From NCBI GenBank assembly GCA_036377055.1, contig DASUZD010000133.1, forward strand, positions 1-10,034: DNA of 10,034 bases, written 5' to 3'. Shown one piece after another: positions 6,471-10,034 of the stretch; position 1 is the stretch's first letter; each line of letters starts with the position of its first letter. The notes under the pieces were generated by a model, which saw nothing but the letters and a program-made list of their open reading frames with translations, was not told the DNA's origin and made no database searches. Made by a program: the position numbers and the translations under genes. This DNA is from DASUZD01 sp036377055 (lineage in GTDB: Bacteria; Actinomycetota; Thermoleophilia; Gaiellales; Gaiellaceae).

Positions 6471-6476
6471 TAGAGT
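6471..6476 (+). promoter_or_regulatory. Putative -10 box (TAGAGT) for the amidohydrolase gene
   Basis: TAGAGT ends 7 nt before GTG 6484, and no Shine-Dalgarno is present, which together suggest leaderless translation. Its expected -35 position (about 6448-6453) coincides with the protease -10 box. Confidence 0.5.
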
Positions 6477-6483
6477 CGTAGGC

Positions 6484-8019
6484 GTGATCCTCGAGAACGG
6501 GGTTATTCGGACGATGGAGCCGTCGCTTCCGACGGTGCGCGCGCTCGCGATCGCGGGCGAGCACGTGGTCGGCGGCGTCGGCACCCACGAGCACGTGCTC
6601 CCGAGCCCGGAGCGGGTCGACCTGCGTGGGCGCTGCGTGCTTCCTGGCTTCAGCGACTCGCACGTCCACTTCCCGACGTGGTCGCTCGCGCAGCGGCAGG
6701 TGCGGCTCGAGGGGACGCGGTCGCTCGACGAAGCGCTCGCGCGGGTCGCGGAGGCGGCCTCGAACGTCGAGCCCGGCCGCTGGTTGCGCGGAACGGGCTG
6801 GCGGAGCGGCGACTGGAGCCCGTCGGTCGAGCCGACGAAGGAGGCGCTCGACGCCGTCACCGGCGAGACGCCGACGGCGCTGATGGCGCGCGACTACCAC
6901 TCGCTCTGGCTCAACTCCGCCGCGCTCGCGCGTTCGAACGGCGACCTCCAGGTTCCCGGCGGCGTGGTCGAGAGAGACGCGAGCGGCGAGCCGACCGGCG
7001 TCCTGCGCGAGGAGTGCGCCTGGCACTTCCGCGACACGCACGTCCGCCCGACGGACGACGAGATGGTCGAGGCCTCGCGCGAGGGCGTACGGCTGGCCAA
7101 CTCACGCGGGGTCACGTCCGTACACGACAAGGACGGGTGGCTCGGAGCGCTCCGCGTCTGGCAGCGGCTCGAGTCCGAGGGATCGCTGACGCTCAGGGTC
7201 TGGCAGTCGCTCCCGCACTACCAGGTCGAGGAGATCGCGGCCGTCGGGATCCGGAGCGGCTTCGGGAGCCCGCTCGTGCGGGTCGGCTACCTGAAGGCGT
7301 TCATGGACGGGACGCTCGGCTCGCGGACGGCGAGGATGCTCGACGGCAGCGGCGTCGAGATCACGAGCCGCGAGGAGCTCGAGCGGATCGTGCGGCGCGG
7401 CGCAGAGGTCGGTCTCCCGGTCGCCGTGCATGCGATCGGCGACCTCGCGAACCGCGAGGCGCTCGACGCGTTCGAGGGGACGCAGGACGCATGGCGACCG
7501 CTCGGCCTGCGCCAGCGGATCGAGCACGCGCAGCTCCTCGCGCCGGAGGACGTCCCGCGCTTCGGCGCGCTCGGCGTCGCCGCCTCCGTCCAGTTCAGCC
7601 ACGCGCCGTCCGACCGCGACCTCGCCGACCGGTTCTGGGGCGAGAGAACCTCGGGCGCCTACGCCTACCGGTCGCTGCTCGACGCCGGCGCCGTCGTGGC
7701 GAACGGGTCCGACGCGCCGATCGAGGAGCTCGACCCGCTCGCCGGTATCCGCGCCGGCGTTCTCCGCACGCTCGACGACCGCCCCGCCTGGCACCCGGAG
7801 CAGCGCGTGACGGTGGAGGAGGCGCTGCACGCGACGATCGTCACGCCGGCCTGGCTCGCGCGCGACGAGACCCGCCGCGGGAAGCTCGTCCCCGGCTATC
7901 TCGCCGACCTCGTCGTCCTCGACCGCGACCCGCTCGCGATCCCGGCCGAGCTCGCGGAGGTCCGCGTCGTCGCAACGATGCTCGGCGGTCGGTGGGTGCA
8001 CAACCCCCCGCCCTGGTAG
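6484..8019 (+). CDS. Amidohydrolase family protein (YtcJ/COG1574-like metal-dependent hydrolase)
   Basis: The 511-residue enzyme is of usual length for the amidohydrolase_3 group. It opens with the small beta domain (ILENGVIRTMEP...LAIAGEHVVG), then the metal-binding HxH of LPGFSDSHVHFP (His60, His62). The TIM barrel continues with LKAFMDGTLGSRTARM around 270-285 (Lys271 is a possible metal or catalytic residue), His316 in VAVHAIGD, His348 in RIEHAQLL, and Asp410 in NGSDAPIEELDPL. It ends with the returning beta domain GKLVPGYLADLVVLDRDPL. Such enzymes hydrolyse amide or related C-N bonds in small molecules in the cytosol. The substrate cannot be named. GTG 6484 starts the beta domain exactly and follows a TAGAGT box. 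It is divergent from the protease gene by 45 nt. The nearest later gene, encoding an amino-acid permease, is not in the same operon. Confidence 0.92.
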   Translation: MILENGVIRTMEPSLPTVRALAIAGEHVVGGVGTHEHVLPSPERVDLRGRCVLPGFSDSHVHFPTWSLAQRQVRLEGTRSLDEALARVAEAASNVEPGRWLRGTGWRSGDWSPSVEPTKEALDAVTGETPTALMARDYHSLWLNSAALARSNGDLQVPGGVVERDASGEPTGVLREECAWHFRDTHVRPTDDEMVEASREGVRLANSRGVTSVHDKDGWLGALRVWQRLESEGSLTLRVWQSLPHYQVEEIAAVGIRSGFGSPLVRVGYLKAFMDGTLGSRTARMLDGSGVEITSREELERIVRRGAEVGLPVAVHAIGDLANREALDAFEGTQDAWRPLGLRQRIEHAQLLAPEDVPRFGALGVAASVQFSHAPSDRDLADRFWGERTSGAYAYRSLLDAGAVVANGSDAPIEELDPLAGIRAGVLRTLDDRPAWHPEQRVTVEEALHATIVTPAWLARDETRRGKLVPGYLADLVVLDRDPLAIPAELAEVRVVATMLGGRWVHNPPPW

Positions 8020-8057
8020 TAGCGCGGCGGCGCGCAGCGATCTCCGCGAGCGACACC

Positions 8058-8182
8058 GCTAGTGGCTCTGAGCCACAAAGTGGACGGACCCCGCAGCGGA
8101 ACTACCCCGGAAAGCGCTTGCTACGGCGATCGAGCGCAGCGGTCTCCGCCAGCCAACACCCCTTGTGGCTCTGAGCCACTAA
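8058..8182 (+). repeat. Palindrome-bounded intergenic repeat, copy B
   Basis: This second copy of the element at 5542-5643 lies in the 253-nt gap between the amidohydrolase and PepSY genes, in the same orientation on the plus strand. The left palindrome core GTGGCTCTGAGCCAC is at 8062-8076 and the right one at 8165-8179. As in copy A, the left core is followed by AAA and the right core by TAA. CAGCGGT (8137-8143) and CCAGCCAA (8149-8156) have exactly the 12-nt phasing seen in copy A. The segment to their left is longer and much less similar. ACACC occurs just outside both ends (8053-8057 and 8186-8190), a weak hint of a target-site duplication that could be chance. The left hairpin is about 40 nt after the amidohydrolase stop and might serve as its terminator. 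Confidence 0.75.
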
Positions 8183-8272
8183 GTCACACCAGGGGCACAG
8201 GAGACGCACACGGGCGGCTGAGCCGCGGCCGCCATCGTCATGACGTCCACCCCTCCCCACGAAAGGAGAGTC
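8183..8272 (+). promoter_or_regulatory. Upstream region and ribosome binding site of the PepSY gene
   Basis: AAAGGAG (8262-8268) ends 4 nt before ATG 8273 and is one of only two strong Shine-Dalgarno sequences in the window. A small GCGGC-TGA-GCCGC inverted repeat lies about 45 nt upstream (8215-8227). TCATGACG occurs at 8238-8245 and again around the start codon at 8271-8278, in the same frame. No convincing -10 or -35 was found, so the promoter may lie further left, in or near the repeat. Confidence 0.5.
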
Positions 8273-8659
8273 ATGACGAACGTCTCGAAGATCGGGGTGA
8301 CCGCCGCGGCTGTGGTCGGCGTCGCGCTCGGAAGCTACGGGATCGCGAGCGCGGCGAGCGGCAACGGGTCGAACTCGTCGCCATCGTCCGCGGCGGCGGC
8401 GCTGAGCCAGGCGCAAGGACCGCCCGCGGGCACGCCCTGGGGCCACCAGCGGAGCGACGAGACGCCGCTCACCGGCGACGCGCTCGCCAAGGTGACGGCG
8501 ATCGCGAAGGAGAAGGTCCCCGGCGGCACGATCGTCCGCGTCGAGACCGACGCGGACGGCCACGCCGCCTACGAGGCGCACATGACGCGAAGCGACGGAA
8601 CGCCGGTGACGGTGTACGTCGACAAGAGCTTCAACTACGTCAGCACCGAAACCCGCTAG
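8273..8659 (+). CDS. Secreted PepSY-domain protein
   Basis: The 128-residue protein has a signal peptide (KIGVTAAAVVGVALGSYGIASAAS, residues about 6-29 in two parts) and then a Ser/Asn/Ala-rich linker to about residue 60. One PepSY-like domain follows: LTGDALAKVTAIAKEKVPGG at 67-85, then the strands IVRVETDADGHAAYEAHMTR and DGTPVTVYVDKSFNYV. PepSY domains are small alpha/beta modules found on exported proteins and protease propeptides, and some have been proposed to restrain peptidases. A secreted S1 protease is encoded 2 kb away, but nothing here shows they interact. ATG 8273 is chosen over the in-frame ATG 8240 because AAAGGAG stands just before it and the product then begins with the signal peptide. 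The gene ends 3 nt from the convergent gene's stop, with no terminator in between. Confidence 0.88.
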   Translation: MTNVSKIGVTAAAVVGVALGSYGIASAASGNGSNSSPSSAAAALSQAQGPPAGTPWGHQRSDETPLTGDALAKVTAIAKEKVPGGTIVRVETDADGHAAYEAHMTRSDGTPVTVYVDKSFNYVSTETR

Positions 8660-8662
8660 TGA

Positions 8663-9568
8663 TCAGCCGCCGCGGCGCCCGAGGTCCTCCTCCGCCGCGG
8701 CGGCGAGCCGCTCGAACTCCTCGTCGCCCAGCCGGCGCCGGGCCTTCCTTAGGTGAGGCTCGGCGCTGGCGGCGTGGTCCGGGTTGAGGAGGACAGCTTT
8801 CGTGAGGTCGACGACGACGCTCGACGCGTGCGTCCGCATGTGCGGAACCCAATCGAGGCCGCGCTCGATATAGCCGCGCGCAGGATCGTCCTGCTCCTCC
8901 GGCGTCGACGCGTCGGCCTCGATCCTCCTCGCCCAGCGCCTGCTCGTCATCCGCTCGTGCAGGAGCAGGAAGCGATCCGCCCGCTCGAATGCCTCGGGCA
9001 CAGGCGGCTCGACGCCGAGCGACGCGAGCACGGCTCGGACGTTCTCGCTCGTGAAGCGATCGCTCTTACGCCGCGCGCCGTAGTCGAAGGTCGACTCCAC
9101 CACGAGCGGCTGATCGCCGACGGCGGGGAAGTCCCAGCGCCCGCCGTCGTCCATCGCGTAAATCGTGCGCAGATTCTCACCGTCGGGCCCGTCCAGCTCG
9201 AAGATCCGCGCCGCATATCCCAGCCGGTAGCGGTAGCCGTTCGCGGTTCCGCGCCGAGGCTCGCGGTCGACGACGCGGCATGTTCGCGCATCGCACAGCT
9301 CGCCGAAGAAGAGCTGATGGTCGTTGAAGTCCGAGCCGTCGCGCGCGTTCGTCAGGACCGCCGTCCACTGCTCGTTCACCGCAAAGAGGACGAGACGCGT
9401 CGCGGGGAACGTCAAGTGGTCGAGGTACGCGATCGCCTCGTCACGTAACGCCCAGCCGCGCGCCTCGAGCACCGAGCGCTTCGCGATCTTCGCTCCCGCG
9501 AGCCGCTCGACGCACTTGTCGAGCCCGCGCCCGACGAGCCCATAGCCGCTCAGGTAGCGCGGCTGCAT
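8663..9568 (-). CDS. Conserved-looking cytosolic protein of unknown function
   Basis: I do not recognise this 301-residue protein. It has no signal peptide or membrane helix. The first 60 residues look helical (LDKCVERLAGAKIAKRSVLE is at 16-35). The middle, about 58-165, looks strand-rich, with aromatic stretches VNEQWTAVLTNARDGSDFND, GYRYRLGYAARIFELDG and DGGRWDFPAVGDQPLVVEST. The C-terminal 90 residues are helical and charged, ending HLRKARRRLGDEEFERLAAAAEEDL, with a faint TPR-like look at HMRTHASS...LNPDHAASAEPHLRKA. Three cysteines lie at 19, 92 and 97. ATG 9568 is preferred because a longer start at 9748 would run through the divergent permease start. An in-frame GTG near 9605 is also possible, and AGGAG lies 14 nt before ATG 9568. 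Codon use resembles that of the neighbours. The protein could be a substrate-binding or regulatory partner of the permease, but this is only positional. Confidence 0.75.
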   Translation of the reverse strand: MQPRYLSGYGLVGRGLDKCVERLAGAKIAKRSVLEARGWALRDEAIAYLDHLTFPATRLVLFAVNEQWTAVLTNARDGSDFNDHQLFFGELCDARTCRVVDREPRRGTANGYRYRLGYAARIFELDGPDGENLRTIYAMDDGGRWDFPAVGDQPLVVESTFDYGARRKSDRFTSENVRAVLASLGVEPPVPEAFERADRFLLLHERMTSRRWARRIEADASTPEEQDDPARGYIERGLDWVPHMRTHASSVVVDLTKAVLLNPDHAASAEPHLRKARRRLGDEEFERLAAAAEEDLGRRGG

Positions 9569-9652
9569 CTCGCCAAGTTTGACTCCTGATCGGCTTGACG
9601 CGGCCACTTCAGATTCGAAAGCATCGTCCGACCAGGCGACAGAGGAGGCGAG

Positions 9653-10034
9653 ATGGCGGCAGTCGGAGCTGCACCAGAGCGTCGGTTCGAACACCTGCGG
9701 GAGCACTCGATCGGGCTGCCCCAGGTGCTCTTCCAGTCGATCACGCACATGGCGCCCGGGGCCGCCGTCGCGTACTCGATCTACATCTCCGTGCCGTTCT
9801 CGAGGCAGGCGCTCGCCCTCTCCGTGCTCCTCGCGCTGATCGCCTGCCTGTGCGCGGCGGTCGCGATCGGCCAGCTGGCGCGGCTCGAGCCGTCCGCGGG
9901 CGGCCTCTACGCCTACGCGGCCCGGTCGCTCGGGCCGGCCGCCGGATTCATCGTCGCATGGCTCTTCATCCTCTTCGAGCCGCTCGTCGCGCCGTTCCTC
10001 TACCTCGAGTTCGGGTGGGCGATGCGAGAGGTGA
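9653..10034 (+). CDS. APC-family amino acid permease, N-terminal part
   Basis: The first 127 residues of a membrane transporter run off the right edge. The N-terminus is a cytosolic tail (MAAVGAAPERRFEHLREH) followed by SIGLPQVLFQSITHMAPGAAVAYSI, the pattern of the first broken helix of amino acid-polyamine-organocation transporters. A second hydrophobic helix lies at about 50-68 (LALSVLLALIACLCAAVAIG). The family's QLARLEPSAGGLYAYAARSLGPAAGF at about 70-95 is given here by its key residues, PSAGG and YAY followed by LG. Another helix begins at WLFILFEPLVAPFLYLEFGW. It would import or exchange amino acids or related amines. AGGAGG ends 4 nt before ATG 9653, fixing the start. A TTGACG at 9595-9600 with a 17-nt spacer to AAAGCA is a poor promoter candidate. 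The 84-nt divergent gap from the unknown gene may hold shared control. Confidence 0.88.
   Translation, partial: MAAVGAAPERRFEHLREHSIGLPQVLFQSITHMAPGAAVAYSIYISVPFSRQALALSVLLALIACLCAAVAIGQLARLEPSAGGLYAYAARSLGPAAGFIVAWLFILFEPLVAPFLYLEFGWAMREV

Noticed and set aside
5935..6483. Upstream extension of the amidohydrolase frame
   Set aside because: It is antisense to the protease gene and Arg-rich. The beta domain starts at GTG 6484.
5644..7041. 465-codon form of the serine protease
   Set aside because: The extra 201 residues are antisense to the amidohydrolase gene. The signal peptide begins at TTG 6438.
5542..8182. CRISPR-like array suggested by four short repeats
   Set aside because: Only two pairs exist, 80 and 103 nt apart centre to centre and 2.5 kb from each other. 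The interiors are homologous rather than unique spacers, and no cas genes are seen.
8663..9748. 361-codon form of the unknown minus-strand protein
   Set aside because: It would overlap the first 96 nt of the permease gene, whose start is fixed by a strong Shine-Dalgarno. The extension is Ser/Arg-rich and looks noncoding.

Overview
The window is very GC-rich and tightly packed, with GTG, TTG and ATG starts, TANNNT hexamers placed just upstream of start codons (leaderless style), and DUF1707, DUF1996 and PepSY proteins. Together these point to a soil-type actinobacterium. A deep-branching class such as Thermoleophilia is my guess, not something the sequence proves. I see no rRNA, tRNA, CRISPR array, transposase or phage gene.

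Left part (1-3486, all minus strand). Reading in the direction of transcription there is a small two-helix membrane protein (3486-3109), an acyl-CoA dehydrogenase (3088-1907), a DUF1707 membrane protein starting 2 nt after it (1904-1488), a short gap with a GC hairpin, and a phytoene-desaturase-like FAD oxidoreductase (1404 to beyond the left edge).

Middle part (3544-6438). A divergent promoter region separates the membrane protein from a plus-strand pair: a secreted six-cysteine protein of unknown function and a small lipoprotein that appears to use a CTG start overlapping the upstream stop. This pair meets a minus-strand DUF1996 exported protein tail to tail, and the two genes share a CTAG as opposite-strand stop codons. 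Upstream of DUF1996, also on the minus strand, is a secreted trypsin-like serine protease with an intact catalytic triad. Four neighbouring genes thus encode exported proteins.

Right part (6484-10034). Only 45 bp separate the protease from a plus-strand YtcJ-type amidohydrolase; the two predicted promoters there overlap. A 253-bp gap leads to a secreted PepSY protein with a strong Shine-Dalgarno. A protein of unknown family (9568-8663, minus) follows, and an APC-type amino-acid permease (plus) runs off the right edge.

The most unusual structure is a repeat present in two of the intergenic gaps (about 5542-5643 and 8058-8182). Each copy is bounded by two copies of a 15-bp palindrome, GTGGCTC(T/A)GAGCCAC. 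Both copies also share two internal blocks, CAGCGGT and CCAGCCAA, with identical 12-nt phasing. This looks like an undescribed structured or mobile intergenic repeat family. A second theme is that six genes have a TANNNT hexamer 6-9 nt before the start codon, which suggests leaderless mRNAs.
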